This document shows, piece after piece, positions 1-9,409 of a stretch of 64,000 nucleotides of DNA (its first letter is position 1; each line of letters starts with the position of its first letter). The stretch comes from Nocardioides cavernae (lineage in GTDB: Bacteria; Actinomycetota; Actinomycetes; Propionibacteriales; Nocardioidaceae), in assembly GCF_013410035.1 (NCBI RefSeq), contig NZ_JACCBW010000002.1, positions 1,365,913-1,429,912 on the forward strand. The letters run 5' to 3'. The translations under genes and the position numbers were made by a program. The notes beneath the pieces are model-generated. The model was not told where the DNA came from and searched no databases. It saw only the letters and a list, made by a program, of their open reading frames with translations.

Positions 1-1710
1 ACCTCCGCGGCCACCGCGGAGGAGCCGCGCGCCGCTGCTCCCGCCCAGGAGTCCGCCGCGGAGCCGGCAGCCCAGACGACCGTACGCACCCGCACCCGCA
101 AGCAGCGCCAGGCCGACAAGCAGGCCGAGCAGCAGGCCGAGCAGCAGGCCGAGCAGCAGGCCGACCAGCAGGCCGCGCGGTCCGAGGCGCCCGAGCAGCC
201 CGAGGCCGCGGCCGGAGCCGAGAAGTCCGGCAAGGGCCCGAAGCAGGACAAGCAGCGGGACAAGCAGCAGGACAAGCAGCGGGACAAGCAGGGCAAGAAC
301 AAGCAGGACCAGAAGCAGGACCCGAAGCAGGACCCGAAGCAGGACCAGAGGCAGTCCGACCGGCAGGACCAGAGGCAGGGTCAGAAGCAGGACCAGAAGC
401 AGCAGCCCAGGCAGGACCAGGGCAACCAGCAGAACCAGCGCCAAGGTCAGCAGCACCAGGGTCAGCAGCACCAGGACCAGGACCAGCAGCACCAGAACCA
501 GCAGCAGCAACAGAACCAGGGCCAGTTCGACGACGACGAGGACGGCGAGGGCGGCAGCCGCCGCAACCGTCGCCGCCGCGGCCGCGACCGCACGGCGACG
601 CGCCAGGGCGGTCGCAACGAGCCCGACACCACGATCCTCGAGGACGACGTGCTCGTGCCGGCGGCGGGCATCCTCGACGTCCTCGACAACTGCGCCTTCG
701 TCCGGACGTCGGGCTACCTGCCGGGGACCGAGGACGTCTACCTCTCGCTGTCGATGGTGCGCAAGTACCACCTGCGCCGCGGCGACGCCGTGGTCGGGCA
801 GGTCCGCCAGCCGCGCGAGGGCGAGCGCCGCGAGAAGTTCAACCCGATGGTGCGCATCGACAGCGTCAACGGCACGGAGGCCGAGGGCGCCAAGGAGCGC
901 CCCGACTTCCACGACGCCGTCCCGGTGCACCCCCACCAGCGCCTGCGCCTGGCGACCGACGAGGCCAACCTCACCGGCAAGGTCATCGACATCGCCTCGC
1001 CGATCGGCAAGGGCCAGCGTGGGCTGATCCTTGCCCCGCCGCGCACGGGCGTCACGTCGCTGCTGCAGTCGATCGCGCAGTCGGTGACGACCAACAACCC
1101 GGAGTGCCACGTCATGGTGGTCCTGGTCGACGCCCGCCCGGAAGAGGTCACCGACTTCCAGCGCGCCGTCAAGGGCGAGGTCGTCGCCTCCACGTTCGAC
1201 CGGCAGCCGGCCGACCACACCCTCGTCGCAGAGCTCGCCATCGAGCGCGCCAAGCGGCTCGTCGAGCTCGGCCACGACGTGGTCGTCCTGCTCGACTCGC
1301 TGACCCGCCTCGGCCGGGCGTACAACCTGGCCGCCCCGCCCAACGGCCGCGTGCTGGCGGGCATCGTGGACTCCTCGGCGGTGCACCCGACGAAGGAGTT
1401 CTTCGGCGCGGCGCGCAAGATCGAGGACGCCGGCTCGCTCACGGTGCTCGCGACCGTCGCGGTCGGCACCGGCTCGGCGACCGACGAGTTCTTCCTCGAG
1501 GAGATCGCGGGCACCGAGAACCTCGAGCTGGTCCTCAGCGCGGACCGCGCCGGTGCGGGCATCGTCCCCGCCGTCGACGTGGCACGCTCGCGGACCCGCC
1601 ACGAGGAGAAGCTGCTCGCACCCGCCGAGGGAGCGGTCGTGGGCGACCTGCGCAAGCGGCTCGCCGCCGCCGACTCGCAGCAGGCCGTGGCGAAGGTCGT
1701 CGGCCGCTGA
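1..1710 (+). CDS. rho: Transcription termination factor Rho, 5'-truncated, active-site-degenerate
   Basis: The frame is open from the first base; 569 residues are visible and the true start lies outside the window. Residues 1-205 are low complexity, rich in Gln, Asp, Lys and Arg, as in the extended N-termini of actinobacterial Rho. The rest aligns with the Rho RNA-binding and ATPase domains ([44 protein letters not shown]). Rho is normally a hexameric RNA-dependent ATPase that terminates transcription. Here the Walker A motif reads PPRTGVT instead of PPKAGKT, the catalytic Glu region reads VDARPEEV instead of VDERPEEV, the R-loop lysine is Ala, the sensor Arg (E. coli R353) is Gly, and the C-terminus is about 17 residues short. 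Walker B Asp and the R366 arginine finger remain. The position before rpmE-prfA-prmC is the usual rho locus. Family membership is certain, but catalytic activity is doubtful. Confidence 0.93.
   Translation, partial: TSAATAEEPRAAAPAQESAAEPAAQTTVRTRTRKQRQADKQAEQQAEQQAEQQADQQAARSEAPEQPEAAAGAEKSGKGPKQDKQRDKQQDKQRDKQGKNKQDQKQDPKQDPKQDQRQSDRQDQRQGQKQDQKQQPRQDQGNQQNQRQGQQHQGQQHQDQDQQHQNQQQQQNQGQFDDDEDGEGGSRRNRRRRGRDRTATRQGGRNEPDTTILEDDVLVPAAGILDVLDNCAFVRTSGYLPGTEDVYLSLSMVRKYHLRRGDAVVGQVRQPREGERREKFNPMVRIDSVNGTEAEGAKERPDFHDAVPVHPHQRLRLATDEANLTGKVIDIASPIGKGQRGLILAPPRTGVTSLLQSIAQSVTTNNPECHVMVVLVDARPEEVTDFQRAVKGEVVASTFDRQPADHTLVAELAIERAKRLVELGHDVVVLLDSLTRLGRAYNLAAPPNGRVLAGIVDSSAVHPTKEFFGAARKIEDAGSLTVLATVAVGTGSATDEFFLEEIAGTENLELVLSADRAGAGIVPAVDVARSRTRHEEKLLAPAEGAVVGDLRKRLAAADSQQAVAKVVGR
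127..174 (+). repeat. In-frame 12-bp tandem repeat in the rho N-terminal region
   Basis: Four copies of GAGCAGCAGGCC (the last with GAC for GAG) encode [16 protein letters not shown]. Further irregular CAGGAC/AAGCAG repeats continue to about position 520 and encode Gln/Asp/Lys-rich disorder. Repeat-length change in this region would stay in frame. Confidence 0.85.
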
Positions 1711-1739
1711 CCCCGGGCGCCGGTCCGGGAATGCCCGGA

Positions 1740-1770
1740 TTGGCGCCGCTGTTCAGACCGGTGGCACACT
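1740..1770 (+). promoter_or_regulatory. Possible rpmE promoter
   Basis: TTGGCG at 1740 and CACACT at 1765 are separated by 19 bp in the 130-bp rho-rpmE gap, followed by about 70 nt of leader. The match to a sigma-70-type promoter is weak. The gap also holds a short CCGGGC/GCCCGG inverted repeat just after the rho stop. Confidence 0.3.
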
Positions 1771-1840
1771 TGTGCGTCGGTTCCGGTTCACGTCATACGC
1801 GATCCACGCGGGCGACCCGGAGCAATTCGAGAGGACACCC

Positions 1841-2062
1841 ATGAAGAAGGACACCCACCCCGAGTACGTCGAGACCCAGGTCACCTGCACTTGTGGCGCG
1901 TCGTTCACCACCCGCAGCACCGCGACCTCCGGCTCGATCCACGCCGATGTCTGCTCGCAGTGCCACCCGTTCTACACCGGCAAGCAGAAGATCCTCGACA
2001 CCGGCGGCCGCGTCGCCCGCTTCGAGGCCCGCTACGCCAAGAAGACTGCTGACTCCAAGTAG
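1841..2062 (+). CDS. rpmE: 50S ribosomal protein L31, zinc-binding (C+) type
   Basis: This 73-residue protein of the large ribosomal subunit carries the four zinc cysteines of the C+ form: C16 and C18 (TCTCGA) and C38 and C41 (VCSQCHPF). Actinobacteria often keep a zinc-free paralogue elsewhere for zinc starvation; this copy is the zinc-containing one. ATG at 1841 has GAGAGG about 7 nt upstream and gives the standard N-terminus MKKDTHPEY. It sits between rho and prfA, as is usual in the phylum. A strong hairpin follows 8 bp after the stop, so it may be transcribed as its own unit. Confidence 0.97.
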   Translation: MKKDTHPEYVETQVTCTCGASFTTRSTATSGSIHADVCSQCHPFYTGKQKILDTGGRVARFEARYAKKTADSK

Positions 2063-2070
2063 TCCACGCC

Positions 2071-2109
2071 AGGCGCCGGTCGCCCGCACTGCGCGGGTGG
2101 CCGGCGCCT
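2071..2109 (+). terminator. Rho-independent-like terminator after rpmE
   Basis: AGGCGCCGG (2071-2079) pairs perfectly with CCGGCGCCT (2101-2109), with additional CCCGC/GCGGG pairing inside. TTGTCGTCTGT follows. It begins 8 bp after the rpmE stop codon. Confidence 0.75.
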
Positions 2110-2121
2110 TGTCGTCTGTCC

Positions 2122-2175
2122 GAGCGGTGCGTGAGGCACGTTCCGAGCCCCGAGAACGTGTCTCACGCACCGCTC
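2122..2175 (+). promoter_or_regulatory. 22-bp inverted repeat in the prfA leader
   Basis: The arms 2122-2143 and 2154-2175 pair over 22 bp with one G-T pair and a 10-nt loop (CGAGCCCCGA). The hairpin lies after the rpmE terminator and ends 12 nt before the prfA ribosome binding site GAGGAGGAG (2188-2196). It could be a leader attenuator, a second terminator or the remnant of a small palindromic element. The sequence shows only the structure. Confidence 0.7.
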
Positions 2176-2200
2176 CACCCCAGATCCGAGGAGGAGCCCC

Positions 2201-3274
2201 GTGTTCGAGGCCGTCGAGGGGATGCGCGAGGAGCACTCCGAGCTCGAGCGACGCCTGGCGCTCCCGGAGACCCACGCCGACCAGCGCCTCGCCAAGCAGC
2301 TGAACCAGAGGTACGCCGAGCTGACCGCCGTCGTCGGCACGTGGCAGGAGTGGCGCCAGCTCGGTGACGACATCGAGGCGGCGCGCGAGCTCGGCGCCGA
2401 CGACCCGGCCTTCGCCCGGGAGGCCGACGAGCTGGCCGTGCGCCGCGAGCTGGCGGAGGAGCGCCTGCGCCGGCTCCTGGTCCCGCGCGACCCGTCCGAC
2501 GGCAAGGACGCCCTGCTGGAGATCAAGTCGGGGGAGGGCGGTGAGGAGTCCGCCCTCTTTGCCGGCGACCTGCTCCGGATGTACTCCCGCTACGCCGAGG
2601 CACGCGGCTGGAGCGTCGAGGTCCTCGACGCCACCGAGTCCGACCTCGGCGGCTACAAGTCGGTCACCGCGGCCGTGAAGGCCCGCGGGAGCGTCGAGCC
2701 CGGTCAGGCGCCGTACGCCCTGCTCAAGTTCGAGGGCGGCGTGCACCGGGTCCAGCGGGTGCCGGTGACGGAGTCGCAGGGACGCGTCCACACGTCGGCG
2801 GCCGGCGTGCTCGTGATGCCCGAGGCCGAGCAGGTCGACGTGACCATCGACGACAACGACCTGCGCATCGACGTCTTCCGCTCCAGCGGTCCCGGCGGCC
2901 AGAGCGTCAACACGACCGACTCGGCGGTGCGGATCACGCACCTGCCCACCGGCATCGTGGTCAGCTGCCAGAACGAGAAGAGCCAGCTGCAGAACAAGGA
3001 CCAGGCGATGCGGATCCTGCGCGCGCGGCTGCTGCAGGCCGCCCAGGACGCCGCCGACGCCGAGGCGAGCGAGGCGCGCAGGTCGCAGGTGCGCACGGTG
3101 GACCGATCCGAGCGGATCCGCACCTACAACTTCCCGGAGAACCGGATCTCCGACCACCGCACCGGCTACAAGTCCTACAACCTCGACCAGGTGCTCGACG
3201 GCGACCTCCAGCCGGTCCTCGACTCGTGCGTCGAGGCCGACATGGCGGCCCGGCTCGCCGCGCTCGAGCAGTGA
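2201..3274 (+). CDS. prfA: Peptide chain release factor 1
   Basis: A class I release factor (357 aa) that reads UAA and UAG and triggers peptidyl-tRNA hydrolysis on the ribosome. The catalytic GGQ lies in [15 protein letters not shown]. The codon-recognition tripeptide region reads [14 protein letters not shown], so it is PVT where E. coli RF1 has PAT, and it is not the RF2 SPF type. Length matches the family. The GTG start at 2201 is preceded by GAGGAGGAG at good spacing. The next gene, prmC, methylates the GGQ glutamine and overlaps it by 4 nt, so the two are co-translated. Confidence 0.97.
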   Translation: MFEAVEGMREEHSELERRLALPETHADQRLAKQLNQRYAELTAVVGTWQEWRQLGDDIEAARELGADDPAFAREADELAVRRELAEERLRRLLVPRDPSDGKDALLEIKSGEGGEESALFAGDLLRMYSRYAEARGWSVEVLDATESDLGGYKSVTAAVKARGSVEPGQAPYALLKFEGGVHRVQRVPVTESQGRVHTSAAGVLVMPEAEQVDVTIDDNDLRIDVFRSSGPGGQSVNTTDSAVRITHLPTGIVVSCQNEKSQLQNKDQAMRILRARLLQAAQDAADAEASEARRSQVRTVDRSERIRTYNFPENRISDHRTGYKSYNLDQVLDGDLQPVLDSCVEADMAARLAALEQ

Positions 3275-4101
3275 GGGACCTGCGCCGCAGGGCTGCCGAG
3301 CAGCTGCGGGAGGCGGGCGTCGCGTCGCCCGAGCGCGACGCCGACCTGCTGCTGGCGCACGTCCTCGGGGTCGGGCTCGGTCGGCTGCCGCTCGCCGACG
3401 GGCTCGACGAGGCCCAGCTGGCGGCGTACGACGCGCTGCTCGAGCGACGCGCGCGGCGCGAGCCGCTGCAGCACCTGACCGGCACCGCGGCCTTCCGCCA
3501 CGTCGAGCTCGCGGTCGGTCCCGGGGTGTTCGTCCCGCGGCCGGAGACCGAGCTGCTCGCGGGCTGGGCGATCGAGCAGGCGCTGGCGTGCGACGGAGCA
3601 CCGGTCGTGGTCGACCTGTGCACCGGGTCCGGCGCCATCGCCGCAGCGGTGAAGGACGAGGTGCCCCACGCCGAGGTGCACGCGGTCGAGCTGAGCCCCG
3701 AGGCCCACGCCTGGGCCCGCCGCAACCTGACCGACGTCGACCTGCGGCTCGGCGACGCCTTCGCGGCGTTCGACGACCTCGCCGGCACCGTCGACGTCGT
3801 CGTGTGCAACCCGCCCTACATCCCGCTGGAGGCGTGGGAGTCGGTGGCCGTCGAGGCCCGCGACCACGACCCCCACCTGGCGCTCTTCAGCGGCGACGAC
3901 GGCCTGGACGCGATGCGCCTGCTCGAGGCGCGCGCGGCCCTGCTGCTGCGGCCCGGGGGAGTGGTGGGCGCGGAGCACGCCGACCTCCAGGGCGAGTCGG
4001 CCCCGGCCGTGTTCGTCGCGAGCGGGCGGTGGCGCGACGTGCGCGACCACGCCGACCTCGCGGGTCGAGCGCGCTACCTGACCGCGCGACTGGCACGATG
4101 A
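3271..4101 (+). CDS. prmC: Peptide chain release factor N(5)-glutamine methyltransferase
   Basis: A SAM-dependent methyltransferase (276 aa) that methylates the GGQ glutamine of release factors. The SAM-binding region [15 protein letters not shown] and the substrate motif [13 protein letters not shown] (NPPY) are both present. The start is GTG at 3271, overlapping the prfA stop as GTGA. A longer reading upstream would lie inside prfA and is rejected. The 3' end overlaps the Sua5 gene as ATGA. The prfA-prmC-Sua5 order is common in bacteria and supports the call. Confidence 0.95.
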   Translation: MRDLRRRAAEQLREAGVASPERDADLLLAHVLGVGLGRLPLADGLDEAQLAAYDALLERRARREPLQHLTGTAAFRHVELAVGPGVFVPRPETELLAGWAIEQALACDGAPVVVDLCTGSGAIAAAVKDEVPHAEVHAVELSPEAHAWARRNLTDVDLRLGDAFAAFDDLAGTVDVVVCNPPYIPLEAWESVAVEARDHDPHLALFSGDDGLDAMRLLEARAALLLRPGGVVGAEHADLQGESAPAVFVASGRWRDVRDHADLAGRARYLTARLAR

Positions 4102-4763
4102 GCGACGTGGACAGGCTCGAGACCTCGACCGAGGAGGAGCGGGAGGCGGCGGTGACCGCCGCCGCCGGCGCCGTACGACGCGGGGACCTGGTGGTCATCC
4201 CCACCGACACGGTGTACGGCATCGCTGCCGACGCCTTCTCCCACGAGGCGGTGCAGCGGCTGCTCGACGCCAAGGGCCGCGGCCGCGAGATGCCGCCGCC
4301 GGTCCTCGTGTCGGCCCCGACGACCCTCGACGCCCTCGCCGAGACGGTGCCGCCCTGGGCGCGCACCCTCGTCGAGCAGTTCTGGCCCGGCCCCCTCACG
4401 CTGGTGTGCCGCCAGCAGGGCTCGCTCATGTGGGACCTCGGCGAGACCCGCGGCACCGTCGCCGTCCGGATGCCCGACGACGAGGTGGCGCTCGCCGTCC
4501 TCGAGCGCACCGGGCCGCTGGCCGTCAGCTCGGCCAACCTCACCGGACGACCCGCCGCGACCGACGCCGACCAGGCCGAGGAGATGCTGGGCGACGCCGT
4601 CGCGGTGATCGTCGACGGCGGCACGTCTCCCGGTGGCGAGGCCTCCACCATCATCGACGTCACCGTCTCCGAGGGGCGCGTGCTGCGCCTCGGCGCACTG
4701 TCCCTCGACACCCTCAACGCGGCCATCGCGGAGCACGGCGTCGTGCTCGAGGACCAGGGCTAG
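4098..4763 (+). CDS. L-threonylcarbamoyladenylate synthase (Sua5/YciO/YrdC family)
   Basis: This 221-residue enzyme makes threonylcarbamoyl-AMP from Thr, bicarbonate and ATP, the first step of t6A modification at tRNA position 37. The YrdC-type signatures are VVIPTDTVYGIAADA near residue 35, a basic patch (LLDAKGRGREMPPPVLV), PGPLTLV and GPLAVSSANLTGRPA. The C-terminal Sua5 domain is absent, so it is of the short YrdC/YwlC class. ATG at 4098 overlaps the prmC stop. The product is cytoplasmic. Assignment within the TsaC/TsaC2 subgroup is not resolved here. Confidence 0.92.
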   Translation: MSDVDRLETSTEEEREAAVTAAAGAVRRGDLVVIPTDTVYGIAADAFSHEAVQRLLDAKGRGREMPPPVLVSAPTTLDALAETVPPWARTLVEQFWPGPLTLVCRQQGSLMWDLGETRGTVAVRMPDDEVALAVLERTGPLAVSSANLTGRPAATDADQAEEMLGDAVAVIVDGGTSPGGEASTIIDVTVSEGRVLRLGALSLDTLNAAIAEHGVVLEDQG

Positions 4764-4768
4764 GCCGG

Positions 4769-6031
4769 ATGCGGGAGTACCTCCTCGTCTTCCTGGTGGC
4801 CCTGTCGGTCACCTACCTGCTCACCGTCGTCGCCCGTGAGATCGCGCTGCGCACCGGGGCGGTCGCGGCGGTGCGTGACCGCGACGTGCACGCCGAGCCG
4901 ATCCCCTACCTCGGCGGCCTCGCGATGCTCGGCGGGCTGGGCGCGGCCTACCTCGTGGCGCGCGAGCTGCCGTTCCTCAGCCGCAGCGAGGGATTCGTCT
5001 TCAAGGACGCGGGGGTGGTGCTGCTCGCCGGCGCCCTCGTCTGCGCGGTCGGGGTGGTCGACGACATCTTCGACCTCGACGCGCTGACCAAGCTCGGCGG
5101 CCAGGTGCTCGCCGCGGGGCTGCTCGTCGTGTTCGGGGTGCGGTTCTGGTACTTCCCGGGGGCCGACGGCACCCAGTTCGCCCTCGACGACGCCCAGGGG
5201 GCGCTGCTCACGCTGGTCCTGGTGATCGGGACCATGAACGCCGTCAACTTCGTGGACGGCCTCGACGGCCTCGCCTCCGGCGTGGTCGGGATCGGGGCGG
5301 CCGCGTTCTTCCTCTACTGCTACACCGTCTCGGCGCAGAACAACCTCACCCTCGTCACCACCGGCGCGCTGCTCAGCGCGGCGCTGGCCGGCGCCTGCGC
5401 GGGATTCCTGCCGCACAACTTCCACCCGGCGCGCCTCTTCATGGGCGACTCCGGCTCGATGCTCATCGGCCTGGTGCTCTCGGCCAGCGCGCTGACGCTG
5501 ACCGGGCAGTTCTCAGGCATGCCGGAGGTCGGGGGCAACAGCCTCTTCGCCACGGTCCTGCCGGTGCTGCTGCCCATCTCGCTGCTGATGGTGCCGATCG
5601 TCGACCTCGTGCTCGCGGTCGTACGCCGCACCCGCGCGGGCCGCTCGCCCATGAGCGCGGACAAGCAGCACCTGCACCACCGGCTGCTCGAGATCGGCCA
5701 CTCGCAGCGCCGCGCCGTGCTGATCATGTGGATGTGGGCCTTCACGATCGCCACCGGCGCCGTGCTCGTCAGCCTCTTCGACAGCGCGTGGGTCTGGTGG
5801 AGCGTCGGCTCGATGCTCGCGCTGAGCGTGGCGCTGACGTTCGTCCTGCCGCGGGTCAACCGGCCGCGCAAGACCGGCCTGGGCGACACCGGACTCCCCG
5901 AGAACGCCTCGGTGGAGGGCCGGGTCGACGAGCCCGCCGACGAGCCCGCCGGCGAGCCCGCCGACTTGACCTCGGCGCCCGCGGAGGGTGTCGTGGAGGC
6001 GTCCGGCCGGGCGGGGGAGAGCACCGCCTGA
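4769..6031 (+). CDS. Undecaprenyl-phosphate glycosyl-1-phosphate transferase (MraY/WecA family)
   Basis: A polytopic membrane enzyme (420 aa, about 11 predicted membrane segments) that transfers a UDP-activated amino sugar 1-phosphate to polyprenyl phosphate to start a cell-wall polymer. Family motifs in order: DDIFDLDALTKLGGQ, NAVNFVDGLDGLASG, FMGDSGSMLIG and the histidine-rich cytoplasmic loop KQHLHHRLLEIGHS, typical of WecA-type GlcNAc-1-P transferases rather than MraY. The C-terminal 45 residues are an acidic, proline-rich tail with repeated DEPA/GEPA units, probably disordered. ATG at 4769 lies 5 bp after the Sua5 stop. This gene regularly precedes the ATP synthase operon in actinobacteria. 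Confidence 0.93.
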   Translation: MREYLLVFLVALSVTYLLTVVAREIALRTGAVAAVRDRDVHAEPIPYLGGLAMLGGLGAAYLVARELPFLSRSEGFVFKDAGVVLLAGALVCAVGVVDDIFDLDALTKLGGQVLAAGLLVVFGVRFWYFPGADGTQFALDDAQGALLTLVLVIGTMNAVNFVDGLDGLASGVVGIGAAAFFLYCYTVSAQNNLTLVTTGALLSAALAGACAGFLPHNFHPARLFMGDSGSMLIGLVLSASALTLTGQFSGMPEVGGNSLFATVLPVLLPISLLMVPIVDLVLAVVRRTRAGRSPMSADKQHLHHRLLEIGHSQRRAVLIMWMWAFTIATGAVLVSLFDSAWVWWSVGSMLALSVALTFVLPRVNRPRKTGLGDTGLPENASVEGRVDEPADEPAGEPADLTSAPAEGVVEASGRAGESTA

Positions 6032-6049
6032 CCCCGTGTGGGGCCCGTC

Positions 6050-6075
6050 CGGGACTTTGTGATAGTTTTCACGAG
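6050..6075 (+). promoter_or_regulatory. AT-rich segment, possible atp operon promoter
   Basis: The 86-bp gap before the first atp-linked gene contains its only AT-rich patch, with TAGTTT at 6063 inside a short GTGA/TCAC inverted repeat. No good -35 is seen. It is the most likely place for the ATP synthase operon promoter. Confidence 0.3.
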
Positions 6076-6117
6076 CGTTCAAGCAAGCCGACCGCCGAGA
6101 CCAGACAGGCCGCCGAG

Positions 6118-6576
6118 ATGACGACCGAGAGCAGCGCGATCCCCCGCCGCAGCAGCCTCGTGCCGGGCGTGCGGGTCGTGGTCCGCGCAGCCGCCCTGAC
6201 GCTCCTCGCGGGCGTCGCCGCGTGCGCGGTCGCCGGGCTCGTCCACGGCCCGTCCGCTGCGGGGGCGGCCGCCGTCGGCGCCGGCCTCGTCGCGCTCGTC
6301 GTCTCCTTCGGCACCATGTCGATGCACGTCGTCGCCAGCGCGATGCCCACCGCCTCGCTGCTGGTCGCGCTCCTCACCTACGTGACGCAGCTGGCGATCG
6401 TGCTGCTGGTGTTCCTCGCGATCACGCGTGGCGACCTGTTCGCCAGCACGCAGGAGCGGGGCTGGCTGGCGGGCTCGATGGTGCTCGCCACGCTCGTGTG
6501 GACGGTGTCGCACCTGGTCCTCACGGCCCGCGAGCGGGTGCCCTACTTCGACCTCCCGACCGGGGGTGAGGCATGA
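6118..6576 (+). CDS. Membrane protein upstream of atpI/atpZ (AtpI-like)
   Basis: A 152-residue protein with four predicted membrane helices (about 25-45, 52-75, 80-103 and 118-138). It occupies the place where actinobacterial atp operons encode an AtpI-like membrane protein thought to help assemble the Fo sector. No catalytic motif is visible. ATG at 6118 gives MTTESSAIPRR before the first helix; a longer reading back into the gap has no support. The stop overlaps the next start as ATGA, so it belongs to the atp operon. Confidence 0.75.
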   Translation: MTTESSAIPRRSSLVPGVRVVVRAAALTLLAGVAACAVAGLVHGPSAAGAAAVGAGLVALVVSFGTMSMHVVASAMPTASLLVALLTYVTQLAIVLLVFLAITRGDLFASTQERGWLAGSMVLATLVWTVSHLVLTARERVPYFDLPTGGEA

Positions 6577-6872
6577 GCGCCACGACTGCTAACGTTCGGA
6601 CCGCGATGGCCGAGTCCAGTGCCTCTTCCTCCCAACCTCGCAGCAGCAGCGCTCCCAGCTACCTCGTGGCCGGTGTGTTGTTCTACGGCGCGGTCGGCTG
6701 GCTGCTGGACCAGTGGCTGGGCACCCGCTTCCTGGTGGCGGCGGGCGTCCTGCTGGGCGCCGGCCTCGGCACCTACATGATGATCGTGCAGCTCAACCGG
6801 CTCACCGCCGACGAGCAGGGCACCACCCGCACTGACCGGACTGACCAGACGAACGACGAGGAGTCGGAGTGA
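6573..6872 (+). CDS. AtpZ/AtpI family protein
   Basis: A 99-residue protein with two membrane helices joined by a short turn (YLVAGVLFYGAVGWLLDQW and FLVAAGVLLGAGLGTYMMIV), the layout of the AtpZ/AtpI family linked to c-ring assembly and Mg2+ handling. The Ser-rich N-terminal 30 residues and acidic tail are not conserved features. ATG at 6573 overlaps the preceding stop; ATG at 6606 is an alternative. The stop overlaps atpB as GTGA. Confidence 0.8.
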   Translation: MSATTANVRTAMAESSASSSQPRSSSAPSYLVAGVLFYGAVGWLLDQWLGTRFLVAAGVLLGAGLGTYMMIVQLNRLTADEQGTTRTDRTDQTNDEESE

Positions 6873-7657
6873 GCATCACCCAGCCTGTGGCAGCAGAGGG
6901 CGGTTCGGGCTTCCACGCCCCCGGCCCGGCGAGCTTCGAGCTGCCCCCGATCTTCGGTGACGTCACCAAGCCCATGGTGCTGCTCGCCCTCTCGGCCGTG
7001 CTGGTCTTCGGCTTCTTCTACGCCGCCTCGCGCAACGCCTCGCTCGTGCCGGGCCGCCTCCAGTTCGCGGGCGAGATGATCTACGGCTTCGTGCGCAACA
7101 ACATGGCGCGCGACAACATCGGGTCCGAGCACTACATGAAGTTCGTGCCCTACCTCTTCACGCTGTTCACCTTCATCCTGGTGAACAACTACTACGGCGT
7201 GATCCCGTTCCTGCAGTTCCCGAGCTTCTCGCGCATCGGCTTCATCGTCCCGCTCGCGCTGCTGAGCTGGGGCATCTACGTCGGCGCCGGCGTCTGGAAG
7301 CACGGCCCGCTGGGCTACCTCAAGCACGCGACCATGCCGGGCGGCGTCAAGGGCCCGATCCTGCTGCTGCTCGTGCCGCTGGAGTTCTTCTCCAACATCA
7401 TCATCCGCCCCGTCACGCTGACGCTGCGTCTGTTCGGCAACATGTTCGCCGGCCACCTGCTGCTGATCCTGTTCGCCACCGGTGGCGCCGCGCTCCTCGC
7501 GAGCGGCAACATCCTCTACGGCGCCGTCGGCGTGCTGTCCTTCGGGCTCGGCATCGGCGTCAGCTTCCTCGAGATGCTGGTCATGTTCCTGCAGGCCTAC
7601 GTCTTCACGCTCCTGAGCTCGATGTACATCGGCGAGGCCCTCGCCGACGAGCACTGA
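6869..7657 (+). CDS. atpB: F0F1 ATP synthase subunit a
   Basis: The stator channel subunit of Fo (262 aa), which forms the proton half-channels against the c-ring. The conserved helix with the essential arginine reads [17 protein letters not shown] near residue 185, followed by a late glutamine-containing helix ([18 protein letters not shown]). Length and five or so membrane helices fit the family. The GTG start at 6869 overlaps the previous stop by 4 nt. Confidence 0.97.
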   Translation: MSITQPVAAEGGSGFHAPGPASFELPPIFGDVTKPMVLLALSAVLVFGFFYAASRNASLVPGRLQFAGEMIYGFVRNNMARDNIGSEHYMKFVPYLFTLFTFILVNNYYGVIPFLQFPSFSRIGFIVPLALLSWGIYVGAGVWKHGPLGYLKHATMPGGVKGPILLLLVPLEFFSNIIIRPVTLTLRLFGNMFAGHLLLILFATGGAALLASGNILYGAVGVLSFGLGIGVSFLEMLVMFLQAYVFTLLSSMYIGEALADEH

Positions 7658-7730
7658 TCCGCAGCACCACCCCCCACAAGTTTCGCCAAACAGCGGCGCG
7701 AGAGACGCGTCGCCGACGAAAGGAAAAGCC

Positions 7731-7940
7731 GTGGAAGGCTCCATCAACCTGGTCGGTCTCGGCCTGTCCGCCATCGGTCCCGGTGTCGGTATCGGCCTGA
7801 TCTTCGCCGCGTTCATCTCCGGCGTCGCGCGCCAGCCCGAGGCCCAGAGCCGTCTGCAGTCGATCGCCATTCTTGGCTTCGTTCTCGCCGAGGCGCTCTT
7901 CATCATCACCGTCGCGCTCGCGTTCGTCCTGCCTCTCTGA
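7731..7940 (+). CDS. atpE: F0F1 ATP synthase subunit c
   Basis: The 69-residue hairpin proteolipid of the rotor ring. Helix 1 is glycine-rich ([15 protein letters not shown]), the polar loop is [10 protein letters not shown] and the ion-binding carboxylate is E54 in LAEALFII. The extra polar side chains typical of sodium-binding rings are not evident, so proton coupling is expected. The start is GTG at 7731 behind a clear AAAGGAAA site. The 73-bp leader after atpB is the longest spacer in the front of the operon, which fits the need for more c subunits. Confidence 0.97.
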   Translation: MEGSINLVGLGLSAIGPGVGIGLIFAAFISGVARQPEAQSRLQSIAILGFVLAEALFIITVALAFVLPL

Positions 7941-7963
7941 CGTCCGCACCACGACCGCACTAG

Positions 7964-8547
<584 letters not shown>

Positions 8548-8548
<1 letters not shown>

Positions 8549-9342
8549 TGATGCGAGGAGCCTCTGCGGACGCCTACGCCGCGGCTGCCGCCGCCCTGCC
8601 GGGCGACGGCGACCTGGGCACCGTGGCCCAGGACCTGTTCGGGATCTCCGACCTCGTTCGCTCCGAGCCCGGCCTGCGCCGGGTGGCCACGGACGCGTCC
8701 ATCCCGGGGGAGGCCAAGGCCGAGCTGCTGCGCAGCGTGCTGTCCGGCAAGGTCTCCGCCGAGGCACTGGGCGTGGTCACCGCGGCGGTCGCGCAGCGGT
8801 GGAGTGCCGGGCGGGACCTGCCCGACGCGCTGGAGGAGCTGGGCGTCGTCGCGGCGGTCCGCTCGACCGGCAGTGACGTCACCCGCCTGGAGGACGAGAT
8901 CTTCGCGGTGGGACGACTCGTCCAGGACCACCCGGAGCTGCGCGACGCGCTCTCCGACCCGGCCCGCAGTCGCGACGACAAGGCCGCGCTCATCGGCGGC
9001 CTGCTGGGCGACAAGGTGCTCCCGGCGACCATCGCGCTGGTGCAGCAGTCGCTGTCCGGCAGCCACCGCACCGTGACCGTGGCCCTGGCCAGCTACCAGA
9101 AGGTGGCGGCCGAGGTCCGGGGTCAGGGAGTGGCGACCGTGCGGGTGGCGCAGCCGCTCACCGGGCCCGAGCACGACCGGTTGGCCGCCGCTCTCGAGCG
9201 GACCTATGGTCGACAGGTGCACCTCAACGTCATCGTCGACCCGGAGGTCATCGGTGGCATCCGGGTGGAGATCGGTGACGACGTCATCGACGGCACCGTC
9301 TCCTCCCGTCTCGACGAGGCCGGGCGCAGGCTCGCCGGCTGA
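8548..9342 (+). CDS. atpH: F0F1 ATP synthase subunit delta
   Basis: The OSCP/delta subunit (264 aa) that links the peripheral stalk to F1. The C-terminal signature GGIRVEIGDDVIDGTVSSRL is typical. At 264 residues it has the extended N-terminal region seen in actinobacterial delta subunits compared with about 180 in E. coli. The start is ATG at 8548, or the adjacent ATG at 8551. Confidence 0.95.
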
Positions 9343-9409
9343 GCGCGACGACCATCCAAGAACTTTCCGAGCCCAGCCACTGGGCACAGCAGAGAACAGG
9401 TGAGATGAA

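Noticed and set aside
127..520. CRISPR array or intergenic repeat array at the left edge
   Set aside because: The repeats are short, contiguous, in frame and encode the Rho low-complexity region. No spacers are present. No CRISPR array was seen elsewhere in the window.
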